Shown in pieces: positions 7,343 to 14,029 of a stretch of DNA of 17,388 nt. Numbering within the stretch: position 1 is the stretch's first letter; every line of letters starts with the position of its first letter. The notes beneath the pieces were generated by a model. That model was not told the DNA's origin, searched no databases, and was given only the letters and a program-made list of their open reading frames with translations. The position numbers were made by a program, and so were the translations under genes. The DNA is taken from assembly GCA_029864225.1 (NCBI GenBank), contig JAOTTU010000026.1:1-17388 (forward strand), in the 5' to 3' direction. The stretch is from Gammaproteobacteria bacterium. Lineage in GTDB: Bacteria; Pseudomonadota; Gammaproteobacteria; UBA9214.

Positions 7343-7441
7343 GAATAAATACATTATATATCAGGTTATTAAATGACATGCCCTTAACTTGGCGCAGGCC
7401 TGAACTAGACTTACAGGAACAGTGTCAGAGCCTGGTCAGCT

Positions 7442-8887
7442 ATGGAAGATCTGCTTGGATTTTTACACTACCCGCGTAAAGAGGCCGTAAAAGAATATCC
7501 AAAACAACGTATCCGGCACTGGCGGGAATACGAACAGGTCATGTCGGACGGGCAGGCGCTTCGTCAGGCAATCCGCTGCATGGACTGCGCTACCCCATCG
7601 TGCCACTGCTATTGCCCGGTCTATAACCTGATTCCCGAGTGGAATGCGCTGGTCACCGACGCCGACTGGCGCCTTGCCTTCGAACAGCTTGACTCGACCA
7701 ATAATTTTCCCGAGTTCACCGGGCGCATCTGCGCGGCGCCCTGCGAGGCGGCCTGCACGCTGAGCCTCGACAGTGCGGCGGTCACCATCCGCTCGATCGA
7801 GCTGGCAGTGATAGAGCGTGCCTGGGAGGAAAACTGGGTCAGGCCGCGGCGCAGCACCCGGCGTCTGTTCAAGCAGGTCGCGATTATCGGTTCCGGGCCG
7901 GCCGGCCTGGCCTGTGCCCAGCAGCTGGTACGCACCGGTTACCAGGTTACGGTCTATGAGAAGGCCGACCGCATCGGTGGCCTGTTGCGTTACGGTATCC
8001 CGGACTTTCGCCTGGAGAAACGGGTGCTGGATCGCCGGCTTGCGCAGCTCGAGGCCGAGGGGGTGGTTTTCCGCAGCGGTGCCCATGCAGGGGTGAATCT
8101 GGATATCGACGCGTTGCGGCGTGCGGGACATGCGCTGGTGCTGGCCTGCGGTTCGGAGTTGCCGCGGGATATCGGGGTGCCGGGACGCGAACTCCGGGGT
8201 ATCCACTTCGCGCTGGACTACCTCATCCAGCAGAACCGGCGCGTGGCCGGTGGTCGCGTTCATTCAGAAGACGCTATCGATGCGTGCGGCAAGGACGTGG
8301 TGGTTATCGGTGGCGGCGAAACCGGGAGTGACTGTGTGGGTACCGCGATCCGGCAGGGTGCGCGCCAGGTGGTCCAGGTCCAGTACCATGAACGCCCCCC
8401 GCCACGGGCCGACGTCCTTCAGTACTGGCCGGAACCTGCGCCAGAGTGGCGCGAGGGTGACCATGACAGGGAGGGCTGCCGGCACATCTGGGGGTTCGAT
8501 ACACTGGCCTTTGAAGGCCATCACGGTGATGTCGTCGGGCTGGTCCTGCAGCGCCTGCAGTGGATGCCACGTTCAGACGGGAGCTGGCAGAAGCAGGCCC
8601 TGACCGGACAGGACCTGCACCTTCCGGTGCAGCTGGTGCTGCTGGCGATGGGTTACGCGCACCCGGTGCATGATGGCCTGATCGGTCAGCTGGGTCTGGG
8701 CCTCGATGAACGGGGCAATGTGGCTGCAAGCGATGATGACTACCGGACAAGTGTGCCCGGGGTGTTCGCCTGCGGGGATGTCCGGCGTGGACAGTCGCTG
8801 GTAGTGTGGGCTATACGTGAAGGCCGGCAGTGCGCACGCGCGGTCGATACCTGGTTGTCCGGTGGCAGTGACCTGCCGCGCGAGTGA
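7442..8887 (+). CDS. gltD: Glutamate synthase small subunit-type flavoprotein (GltD)
   Basis: FAD- and Fe-S-containing NAD(P)H oxidoreductase of the GltD type. With GltB it feeds electrons to glutamate formation from glutamine and 2-oxoglutarate. The 481-residue product is full length for the family. An N-terminal Fe-S region holds Cys46, 49, 54, 56 and 58 and Cys97, 101 and 105 (CAAPCEAAC). The FAD Rossmann motif is IGSGPAGLACAQQL (about 149-162) with EKADRIGGLLRYGIPDFRLEK. The NAD(P)H Rossmann motif is VVIGGGETGSDC (about 287-298), and the FAD-closing motif is VFACGDVRRGQSLVVWAI near the C-terminus. No gltB lies next to it, so it may serve a distant GltB or another partner. It lacks the C-terminal ferredoxin extension of DsrL. 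ATG 7442 has no strong Shine-Dalgarno. It converges on the cold-shock gene. Confidence 0.92.
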   Translation: MEDLLGFLHYPRKEAVKEYPKQRIRHWREYEQVMSDGQALRQAIRCMDCATPSCHCYCPVYNLIPEWNALVTDADWRLAFEQLDSTNNFPEFTGRICAAPCEAACTLSLDSAAVTIRSIELAVIERAWEENWVRPRRSTRRLFKQVAIIGSGPAGLACAQQLVRTGYQVTVYEKADRIGGLLRYGIPDFRLEKRVLDRRLAQLEAEGVVFRSGAHAGVNLDIDALRRAGHALVLACGSELPRDIGVPGRELRGIHFALDYLIQQNRRVAGGRVHSEDAIDACGKDVVVIGGGETGSDCVGTAIRQGARQVVQVQYHERPPPRADVLQYWPEPAPEWREGDHDREGCRHIWGFDTLAFEGHHGDVVGLVLQRLQWMPRSDGSWQKQALTGQDLHLPVQLVLLAMGYAHPVHDGLIGQLGLGLDERGNVAASDDDYRTSVPGVFACGDVRRGQSLVVWAIREGRQCARAVDTWLSGGSDLPRE

Positions 8888-8892
8888 CCCTC

Positions 8893-8924
8893 AAAAAAGA
8901 ACCCCGCAGCAAGCTACGGGGTTC
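8893..8924 (-). terminator. Rho-independent terminator of the cold-shock gene
   Basis: On the minus strand GAACCCCG (plus 8917-8924) pairs perfectly with CGGGGTTC (plus 8899-8906) around a 10-base loop and is followed by six T (plus 8893-8898 is A6). It lies 29 bases after the cold-shock stop codon and six bases past the end of convergent gltD. Confidence 0.9.
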
Positions 8925-8952
8925 CCGGTACTGCATGTTACAAAAGGGTGAA

Positions 8953-9156
8953 TCAGGCCGGAGTAACGTGTGCTGCCTGTAGTCCCTTGGGTCCCTTCTG
9001 AACTTCAAAATTGACCGTCTGCCCCTCTACCAGTGTCTTGAAACCATCGCCCTCAATGGCGGAGAAATGGACGAAGACATCTTCGCCGCCGTCGGAAGGC
9101 GCAATGAAACCGAAGCCCTTGGATTCGTTAAACCACTTAACGGTACCTGTAGCCAT
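8953..9156 (-). CDS. CspA-family cold-shock protein
   Basis: Small single-domain cold-shock protein (67 residues) that binds single-stranded RNA/DNA and melts RNA secondary structure. It carries the beta-barrel signature TVKWFNESKGFGFI with RNP1 (KGFGFI, 13-18) and RNP2 (VFVHF, 27-31), and ends with the typical EVQKGPKGLQAAHVTP strand. Start ATG 9156 is preceded by GAGGTAA six bases away. The leader up to the candidate promoter is about 110 bases, A+T-rich, as is usual for cold-shock mRNAs; whether this copy is cold-induced cannot be told. It is monocistronic, with its own terminator. Confidence 0.95.
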   Translation of the reverse strand: MATGTVKWFNESKGFGFIAPSDGGEDVFVHFSAIEGDGFKTLVEGQTVNFEVQKGPKGLQAAHVTPA

Positions 9157-9483
9157 GTAAATTACCTCTACTAATTAAACTTAAAGAAATGTGTTCAATT
9201 GCAAATCATCAAAGGCAATTTACAGCAGATACAACATGGAACTTCCGCAATAACCTGAATCATGTGCAACCAGGCGAATTCTAACCACAATCACGAAAAA
9301 CAACAACACCCTTTCTGCTTGCCATGAGCTTGTGTCAATGCCGCCATTCCCGCGCCCGTCCGGCTGTATAAGCAATAGCTAAACTGCAATGGTCGCGGTT
9401 CGCGGGAGCGGCAATTTTGTGACAGCACAATTAGGGTGCGGCGGGCTGGTGAAGCGAGCACCGTAACGGTTAGACTCCATCCT
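9157..9483. other. 327-base divergent intergenic region between csp and cbiX
   Basis: It contains the A+T-rich leader of the cold-shock gene and a candidate minus-strand promoter (9278-9306). On the plus side TAGACT at 9471-9476 sits seven bases before the cbiX ATG without a convincing -35. Nothing else is recognised in the part from about 9307 to 9440. Confidence 0.5.
9278..9306 (-). promoter_or_regulatory. Candidate sigma-70 promoter of the cold-shock gene
   Basis: On the minus strand TTGTTG (plus 9301-9306) and TAGAAT (plus 9278-9283) are separated by 17 bases. This would give a leader of roughly 110 nt. The -10 matches five of six consensus bases and the -35 only three. No canonical cold box was found. 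Confidence 0.35.
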
Positions 9484-9849
9484 ATGAAAAGTCTACTGCT
9501 GGTAGCGCACGGCAGCCGGCGCGCGGAATCGAACGACGAGGTGCGCGAGCTGGTCTCCCGCCTGGAGACGAACGCGAACGGCACCTTCAAGCGGGTGGCT
9601 TGCGCCTTTCTCGAACTGGCGCAGCCGTCGATACCGGATGGCCTGCGCCAGGCCATACATGCCGGGGCCGATGAGATCATTGTAGTGCCGTATTTCCTGT
9701 CCGCCGGCCGGCACGTGGTAACGGACATCCCGGGTGAGGTGGAGGTGGTGCGGGCAGAGTACCCGGACGTGACCATTAAGCTGGCTGCCTACCTGGGCGC
9801 GGCGGCCGGGATCGTGGAACTGCTGGCCGGTCTGGCCGAGCAGGTTTAA
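9484..9849 (+). CDS. cbiX: Small CbiX/SirB-type sirohydrochlorin chelatase
   Basis: Class II chelatase that inserts a metal (Co2+ or Fe2+) into sirohydrochlorin for cobalamin or siroheme synthesis. The single-domain protein of 121 residues matches the short CbiX form. Signature features are LLLVAHGSRRAESNDEV, with metal-binding His9, then ACAFLELAQPSIPDGL and EIIVVPYFLSAGRHVVTDIP, with the second His at 77. Cobalt versus iron cannot be decided without cysG or cob neighbours, none of which are in the window. ATG 9484 is chosen because an upstream in-frame ATG (9436) would add 16 unlike-family residues. There is no Shine-Dalgarno. Its TAA overlaps the stop of a possible minus-strand relic. Confidence 0.9.
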   Translation: MKSLLLVAHGSRRAESNDEVRELVSRLETNANGTFKRVACAFLELAQPSIPDGLRQAIHAGADEIIVVPYFLSAGRHVVTDIPGEVEVVRAEYPDVTIKLAAYLGAAAGIVELLAGLAEQV

Positions 9850-10050
9850 GCCAGCGCCCGTCCGCAGACGGCGAACATCAGTTCGCCTGCGGCAACGCTT
9901 TCACTCACACGGTCGCCCTGACTCTTGGGCAGCATGGGGACAGGTCGCCGGGAAGTTCATGTTGTCGAAATGAATGCGCTCACCGTGGCGCATATTCGGG
10001 CTCTGCCAGTCTATGCAGGCCTCGACCGTGGCTTGTTCCGAGCTGTTCAT
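9846..10050 (-). pseudogene. Possible small minus-strand gene broken by one frameshift
   Basis: From ATG 10050 the minus strand is open for 49 codons (MNSSEQATVEACIDWQSP... then HFDNMNFPATC) to a TGA. Dropping one C from the CCCC run (plus GGGG 9936-9939) shifts into another open frame (PMLPKSQGDRVSESVAAG then ELMFAVCGRALA) that ends with TAA at plus 9846-9848. The joined product would be about 67 residues with plausible composition and G/C-ending codons. No family is recognised and there is no Shine-Dalgarno, so it may be a relic, an assembly error in a homopolymer, or chance in G+C-rich DNA. Confidence 0.3.
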
Positions 10051-10181
10051 GGGGCTTGCTGGATTCGCTCAGGCATATCACTTAGCATCGGGTATACCCC
10101 TGACTCTGGCAAACAGGGGATTAATATCAATCCGGCAGGGCACAGGTTTTCTGGGGCCTGTGCCGACCGCGGGGGTACAGC
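10051..10181. other. Untranslated stretch upstream of the 58-codon gene
   Basis: With the doubtful relic to its left, the interval 9850-10181 has no certain gene. This part holds two inverted repeats: CCCCTG (10097-10102) with CAGGGG (10114-10119), and a stronger 8-bp hairpin at 10139-10164. A weak promoter-like pair (CTGACT 10099-10104, TAATAT 10121-10126) is possible but not convincing. Confidence 0.35.
10139..10164 (+). promoter_or_regulatory. Perfect 8-bp hairpin just upstream of the 58-codon gene
   Basis: GGCACAGG (10139-10146) pairs with CCTGTGCC (10157-10164) around a 10-base loop. It ends 17 bases before ATG 10182. There is no T run after it, so it is not a standard terminator; it could be a leader structure or a protein-binding palindrome. 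Confidence 0.4.
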
Positions 10182-10358
10182 ATGGACCCGTTTATTGTTG
10201 AAGTGTCCCGTGAGATCGACAGTTACCAGTCGCGCGAGGAGATCATGCGCATCCTGGACGAGCTGGAGTTCCTCTTCGAGGCGCTGGAAGAGGAACAGCA
10301 GGATGCCTGTTCACGACTGATGTCGCTGCTCGAGGAACGCCTGCGCTTGCAGGACTGA
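10182..10358 (+). CDS. Small acidic helical protein, 58 residues, unknown
   Basis: Open frame MDPFIVEVSREIDSYQSREE... ending in EERLRLQD. The composition is Glu/Leu-rich with regular hydrophobic spacing (ILDELEFLFEALEEE), predicting one or two amphipathic helices; one Cys at residue 43. A GGGGGT at 10171-10176 lies about six bases before ATG 10182 and suits ribosome binding. The stop TGA is four bases before the ATG of the next gene, which lacks a Shine-Dalgarno, so the two are probably translationally coupled. Codon third positions are strongly G/C as in neighbouring real genes. No family is recognised; its acidic nature and the basic N-terminus of the next protein allow a partner role, which is speculation. 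Confidence 0.75.
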   Translation: MDPFIVEVSREIDSYQSREEIMRILDELEFLFEALEEEQQDACSRLMSLLEERLRLQD

Positions 10359-10362
10359 GTAT

Positions 10363-11229
10363 ATGCCGGTGACGCGTTACTACGGGCGCCGCCGTATTTC
10401 GCCGTTCCTGGGTGTGGTGCAGGTGATCGAGCAGGAGCAGGCGCGCGCCATCTCGGTTGACGGGCGGCGCTGGCAGTTGCAGTTGCTCAGCCTGGAGGCC
10501 ATGGCGGCGCGTGTCTGGGGCAATATCGGACCGCGCGAGGTACGGCGCCGCTGGTTTGTCTACGGGAGTTGCGAATCAGCGGATACGATCGAGCGAATAC
10601 CGGTGAATCCCCTGCTGGGTGACCCGTCAAGGCACCCGGCCTTGCAGGGGCTGCTGGACGCGCTGGCACAGCGGCCCGGGTTGCCGTTTGCACTGCGGGA
10701 TGACTTCGAGGCCTGGTTGTGCGATGCGGCCGGTGAGCCGGTGGCGCTGATCGATGCCGCCTTGGTTGACGAGGACCGCTCACAGGTCGATGGCGCGGGC
10801 TGGCGCAGTCTGCCGGGCATGGCCGGGGGGTTTCATTCGGACTCCAGCTACCCGACTGAATATGGGCTGATACCCGGGCAGGCACTGGAACGGCTGGTCA
10901 TTCAGGCCGCGAAAGCAGGCCGGCTGCAATGGTTGATGCGAGAGCCGGGTCCGGACGGCACCCGGTTGCCGGAGTTGCCGTGGCGGGCGAACTGGCCGGT
11001 GGCGGCGCAACAGGCCTTGTTCGATGATTACACTGCCTACCTGGCGCCCTATTTGCTGACCTTGCCTTACCTGGACACGGCGCTGCGTGACCGGCTTGAG
11101 GAGCTCGCGATCGAGCAATACGATGTCCTCGAGTCCATCTATCCACTGATCCCGGCTGTGGTCAATCAGGAACGCCTGGAAGTCGCGCGGGTCAAGGCGC
11201 AGCTGGCGCGGAACAGGTCGCCGGTCTAG
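10363..11229 (+). CDS. Unrecognised 288-residue protein
   Basis: A long open frame with native G/C-ending codon use. No signal peptide or membrane segment is visible, so it is probably cytoplasmic. The N-terminus is basic (MPVTRYYGRRRISPFLG), followed by a region that could form beta-strands (VVQVIEQEQARAISVDGRRWQLQLL) and a middle with many Asp/Gly/Pro. The last 80 residues are helical (DDYTAYLAPYLLTLPYLD then LRDRLEELAIEQYDVLESIYPLIPAVVNQERLEVARVKAQL). I do not recognise a domain or catalytic motif. It follows the 58-codon gene by four bases. Its stop TAG (11227-11229) overlaps the stop of the convergent NYN gene by three bases, leaving no room for a separate terminator between them. Confidence 0.85.
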   Translation: MPVTRYYGRRRISPFLGVVQVIEQEQARAISVDGRRWQLQLLSLEAMAARVWGNIGPREVRRRWFVYGSCESADTIERIPVNPLLGDPSRHPALQGLLDALAQRPGLPFALRDDFEAWLCDAAGEPVALIDAALVDEDRSQVDGAGWRSLPGMAGGFHSDSSYPTEYGLIPGQALERLVIQAAKAGRLQWLMREPGPDGTRLPELPWRANWPVAAQQALFDDYTAYLAPYLLTLPYLDTALRDRLEELAIEQYDVLESIYPLIPAVVNQERLEVARVKAQLARNRSPV

Positions 11230-11756
11230 GTACGACTCCTGGAGGACTTTTTCTGGACGCTCTTTTTCGGTTCCAGGGTGAACCAGTCTTCCTGGGTGAT
11301 TTCGTGGAAATAATCGGCCTCGTCGATCAGCAGTTTCGACGTGGTGGAGGGAACGGCCGCGATTTCGACGCGCACGCCCTCCGATTTCAGGTGGCTGACC
11401 AGTTCCACGTAGTCGGAGTCACCCGACATGATAATGATGGTGTCGACCTTGCTGGCAAGCTGGGTCGCCTTGATGGATAGCGGGATATCGGCGCTTTTGT
11501 GGCAGGGGCGGACCGAACCGTGGTAGTTGCTGTGCAGGCGCTCCCGCAGCTTTGAGGAGATCTGCCGGCCCTCGCGGAAATACACCAGGCGATTGAGGCC
11601 GCGGTTGCCCAGCAGCTTCGGCACCAGTGTGTCGAAGTTCAGCATGGTGTTCGGCTTGTTGGTCGCAGAATGAATACTGCGCTCGATGTTGTTGCCGTCG
11701 ACCAGGATGGCAACGGACTGGTTGATTACGACGTTGACACCGGCATCCTGTGACAT
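11226..11756 (-). CDS. NYN-domain (LabA/DUF88-like) putative ribonuclease
   Basis: PIN-like NYN-domain protein of 176 residues; relatives are predicted or shown to be metal-dependent RNases. The first strand VAILVDGNNIERSIHS gives the conserved Asp20 with DGNN. Further acidic positions are Asp90 (KSADIPLSIKATQLA) and the hallmark SGDSDYVELVSHLKSEG with Asp113 and Asp115. EGVRVEIAAVPSTTSKLLIDEADYFHEI completes the fold. The last 15 residues are Lys/Ser/Arg-rich (KKSVQKKSSRSRT), perhaps an RNA-binding tail. ATG 11756 has GAAGG about ten bases upstream. It is tail-to-tail with the 288-residue gene with overlapping stops. The RNA target is unknown. Confidence 0.9.
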   Translation of the reverse strand: MSQDAGVNVVINQSVAILVDGNNIERSIHSATNKPNTMLNFDTLVPKLLGNRGLNRLVYFREGRQISSKLRERLHSNYHGSVRPCHKSADIPLSIKATQLASKVDTIIIMSGDSDYVELVSHLKSEGVRVEIAAVPSTTSKLLIDEADYFHEITQEDWFTLEPKKSVQKKSSRSRT

Positions 11757-11923
11757 GGATTGTGACCTTCTTGTTTACCAAGTTGTGGGTTCCGGCTCAT
11801 TGTACATGTGCTGACTGCATGGCAGTACATGCCGGGGTGAATTCCTGGCAGGGCACAGCAATTGTCCCCTGTCTGTGAGAAAATTCGCTGCGTTATCCAG
11901 TCAGCATATCAAGGAGATTAACA

Positions 11924-12385
11924 ATGGGGATTGCAGTATTGCTTCACGTAATGTCAGTCGTAGTCTGGGTGGGCGGGATGTTTTTTGCCTACATGGCCCT
12001 GCGCCCGGTGGCGGCCAGCCAGCTGGAGCCGCCGCAGCGGCTGCGTCTGTGGGCCGGGGTGTTTGCCCGATTCTTTCCCTGGGTATGGGCGGCCGTGGGG
12101 GTGATCCTGGCCACTGGCCTGTGGATGGTGTTTGCCGTGTTCGGCGGTTTCGGATCCTCGGGCCTGCATATCGACCTGATGCTGGGTGTCGGGATCATCA
12201 TGATGCTGCTCTTCTTTCATGTGTTTTTCGCCCCCTACAAACGCCTGCAGCGGGCAGTAGCCACGGAAGACTGGTCAACTGGCGGGAAGGCCCTCGGCCA
12301 GATCCGCATACTGATCGGCATCAACCTGGTGCTGGGCCTGGTCACGGTCGCGATCGCCTCCGGCGGGCGTTTCCTGCTGGCCTGA
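11924..12385 (+). CDS. CopD-like four-helix integral membrane protein
   Basis: Inner-membrane protein of 153 residues with four hydrophobic helices, at about residues 3-25 (VLLHVMSVVVWVGGMFFAYMAL), 45-73, 85-105 (LMLGVGIIMMLLFFHVFFAPY) and 128-152. The N-terminal LLHVMSVVVWVGGMFF, with His8, and the FFHVFF of helix 3 match the CopD/HemJ-like group, in which helix histidines can ligate copper or heme. The exact function is not known. No copper genes (copA, copC) are adjacent. The start is firm: ATG 11924 with AAGGAG at 11911-11916 and a seven-base gap. It stands alone between two intergenic stretches of about 150 bases. Confidence 0.82.
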   Translation: MGIAVLLHVMSVVVWVGGMFFAYMALRPVAASQLEPPQRLRLWAGVFARFFPWVWAAVGVILATGLWMVFAVFGGFGSSGLHIDLMLGVGIIMMLLFFHVFFAPYKRLQRAVATEDWSTGGKALGQIRILIGINLVLGLVTVAIASGGRFLLA

Positions 12386-12445
12386 TAGCATCGCACCGCT
12401 GTCTGTGCCGGGGCCCTCTGGCAATGTACAGTGTGCCCGATCCAC

Positions 12446-12474
12446 TTGATACACGGGTCGAGGGGCGCTAAAGT
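12446..12474 (+). promoter_or_regulatory. Candidate sigma-70 promoter of the DsrC-like gene
   Basis: TTGATA (12446-12451) and TAAAGT (12469-12474) are separated by exactly 17 bases, with five of six and four of six consensus matches. The start would be near 12481, giving a leader of about 55 bases that is strongly A+T-rich and carries two ATCAA half-sites. Confidence 0.4.
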
Positions 12475-12535
12475 CAGCATTGATAACGACAATAAATAAT
12501 CAAAACAGACGATCAAATAATAGAGGAGCAAGCAA

Positions 12536-12904
12536 GTGACCGAATCGATGAATGATGTCCTGCACCCGCGTGGTGATACTGCTGGTAGCCCGGAGTTTCC
12601 CCATGCCCCGGCAGAGTGGACGCGTCAGAGTGCCGAAACGACGGCCTCGGCGGAGGGCCTGGAGCTGGGTGCTGACCACTGGGATACGGTGCGTGCCCTG
12701 CAGGAGTACTTCGCGCGCCATGACAGTCCCGATGTCAATGCCCGTGAGTTGTGTGACGCCCTGGATGAAAAATTCCATTCCAGGGGCGGCTTGAAGTACC
12801 TGTACACCCTGTTCCCGGGCGGGCCGGTGTACCAGGGTTGCCGAGTGGCAGGCATCGAGCCGCCGGCCGGTAGCAGGGACTGCGGTTTCGGCAGCGTCCA
12901 GTAG
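12536..12904 (+). CDS. DsrC/TusE-family protein with displaced C-terminal cysteine
   Basis: DsrC/TusE proteins carry sulfur as persulfide or trisulfide on a flexible C-terminal arm. Family landmarks here are AEWTRQSAETTASAEGLELGADHWDTVRALQEYF (27-60), VNARELCDAL (67-76), GLKYLYTLFPGGPVYQG (85-101) and CRVAGIEPPAG (102-112). Cys102 corresponds to CysB of DsrC. The canonical CysA lies 11 residues later, as the penultimate residue. Here that position is Ser113; the next Cys is at 116, followed by six further residues (GFGSVQ). So it is neither typical DsrC (two Cys, 11 apart) nor TusE (only CysA). The N-terminal 25 residues are variable and polar. Start GTG 12536 has GAGGAG at 12523-12528, seven bases away. 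No dsr or tus genes are adjacent. A sulfur-carrier or regulatory role is inferred from the family only. Confidence 0.88.
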   Translation: MTESMNDVLHPRGDTAGSPEFPHAPAEWTRQSAETTASAEGLELGADHWDTVRALQEYFARHDSPDVNARELCDALDEKFHSRGGLKYLYTLFPGGPVYQGCRVAGIEPPAGSRDCGFGSVQ

Positions 12905-13060
12905 TCGTCCGTTGACTGATGCCGCCTGGTTTCGGTGTGCCGCTGATTTTCAGGCAGTGCATTGGTTGTGACGAGCCGTGAACCGGGTCGTCGATATTAA
13001 GGGCAGATCCTTCCGTATGCAGATCAGTTAGGCGGCGCAGGAACAACTGCCCACTACCCG

Positions 13061-13603
13061 ATGACCCCCGAAGAGATCATCGACTTCTGGTTTTCGGACA
13101 CGGCGCGGGCCTACTGGTTCAGGTCGACACCCGAATTTGACCGGGAAATCAGCTCGCGTTTCGAGACGTCCTGGGTGCAGGCCCGAGACGGGCAGCTAGC
13201 AGACTGGGAACAGACCGCCGCGGGTGCCCTGGCCCTGGTGATACTGCTCGACCAGTTACCCCTCAATATGTTCCGTGACAGGCCGGAAGGTTTCAGCACC
13301 GAGGCCGCCTCACGTGCAGTGGCCGGGCGCGCCATCGTGCAGGGTCTGGACGCCTCGCTGCCGGATGCGTGGAAGGCCTTTCTGTATCTGCCCTTTATGC
13401 ACAGCGAGTCACTGGCCGACCAGGACCGGTCGGTGGAATTGTTCGAACAGGCCGGGCTGGAGGAAAACCTCAAATGGGCCAGGCATCATCACGAGATTGT
13501 CCGCCGTTTCGGGCGGTTTCCCCACCGCAATGCCATCCTGGGACGTACCAGTACCCCTGAAGAAACCGCATGGCTGGCCTCTCCGGAAGGCTTCAGTCCC
13601 TGA
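13061..13603 (+). CDS. DUF924 family protein
   Basis: Soluble protein of 180 residues matching the DUF924 family. It opens with PEEIIDFWFSD...YWFRSTPEFDREISSRF and continues with ALALVILLDQLPLNMFRDRPEGFSTEAASRAVA and FLYLPFMHSESLADQDRSVELF. It ends with HHHEIVRRFGRFPHRNAILGRTSTPEETAWL, the most conserved part. The family is all-helical with a TPR-like fold; its biochemical role is not established. ATG 13061 begins right at the motif. The nearest purine-rich stretch is weak and distant (CAGGA near 13039). The stop TGA overlaps the yjbQ ATG (TGATG at 13601-13605), so the two are co-translated. Confidence 0.92.
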   Translation: MTPEEIIDFWFSDTARAYWFRSTPEFDREISSRFETSWVQARDGQLADWEQTAAGALALVILLDQLPLNMFRDRPEGFSTEAASRAVAGRAIVQGLDASLPDAWKAFLYLPFMHSESLADQDRSVELFEQAGLEENLKWARHHHEIVRRFGRFPHRNAILGRTSTPEETAWLASPEGFSP

Positions 13604-14022
13604 TGCACGACATCATCACGCTGGCAACCGGCAGCCGCGAGACCCTGGTCGATATCACCGAACAAGTGAAGGACGTGGTCACGCGCAGCGGGGTGCGTGA
13701 CGGGATCGTCTCCCTCTATGCCCAGGGTGCCACGGCCGCGATTATGATCCAGGAAAACTGGGACGAGAGCGTGCAGACGGACGTGGTCAACCTGCTGCGC
13801 AAGCTGATTCCCCGGGGCGTGTGGCTGCACGATGCCCAGGACGGCAATGGGGACGCGCATCTCAAGGCGGGGCTGGTCGGTCCCTCCGAGACGGTCCCGC
13901 TGATCGACGGTCAGCTGGGCCTTTCCACCTGGCAGAACATCTTCTTCTGCGAGTTCGACGGCCCGCGCCAGGAGAGACGGGTTGTCTGCAGTGTGATAGC
14001 CGATAAGTTGTCTCTGGGTTGA
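13603..14022 (+). CDS. yjbQ: YjbQ (UPF0047) family protein
   Basis: Protein of 139 residues, the usual length (E. coli 138). Some members are annotated as secondary thiamine-phosphate synthase because of weak activity in vitro; the physiological role is unsettled. Matching blocks are ETLVDITEQVKDVVTRSGVRDGIVSLY, AAIMIQENWDESVQTDVVNLL, WLHDAQDGNGDAHLKAGLVGPSETVPLIDGQLGLSTWQNIFFCEFDGPRQERRV. The two later His (WLHD and DAHLK) are kept. The usual His-Thr-Thr/Ser of the first block (QHTSASL in E. coli) reads QGATAAI here, so one conserved His is missing. ATG 13603, overlapping the DUF924 stop by one base, gives the family-length product; an upstream ATG at 13570 is in frame but adds 11 residues inside DUF924. 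GGAAGG at 13585-13590 may serve as ribosome-binding site. Confidence 0.9.
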   Translation: MHDIITLATGSRETLVDITEQVKDVVTRSGVRDGIVSLYAQGATAAIMIQENWDESVQTDVVNLLRKLIPRGVWLHDAQDGNGDAHLKAGLVGPSETVPLIDGQLGLSTWQNIFFCEFDGPRQERRVVCSVIADKLSLG

Positions 14023-14029
14023 TTGTGAT

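Larger units (their letters stand above)
7051..7441. other. 391-base gap: tandem repeat, doubtful small ORF, AT-rich patch
   Basis: The left end carries a perfect 15-bp tandem repeat. The middle has a doubtful small open frame. The right end has an A+T-rich patch (about 7338-7374) suited to promoter DNA. A weak promoter-like pair, TTAACT (7384-7389) and TAGACT (7406-7411) with a 16-base spacer, lies 24 bases before gltD. No terminator hairpin with a T run was seen after the antiporter gene. Confidence 0.4.

Noticed and set aside
7463..8263. 266-residue minus-strand frame opposite gltD
   Set aside because: Long only because of high G+C; the plus strand encodes intact FAD and NAD(P)H motifs.
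9925..10320. 131-residue plus-strand frame upstream of the 288-residue gene
   Set aside because: Its second half is Arg/Ser/Trp-rich and out of frame with the better-supported 58-codon gene; no ribosome-binding site.
12480..12515. FNR-like site TTGATaacgACAAT before the DsrC-like gene
   Set aside because: The right half does not match ATCAA; the nearby ATCAA copies are direct repeats with wrong spacing.
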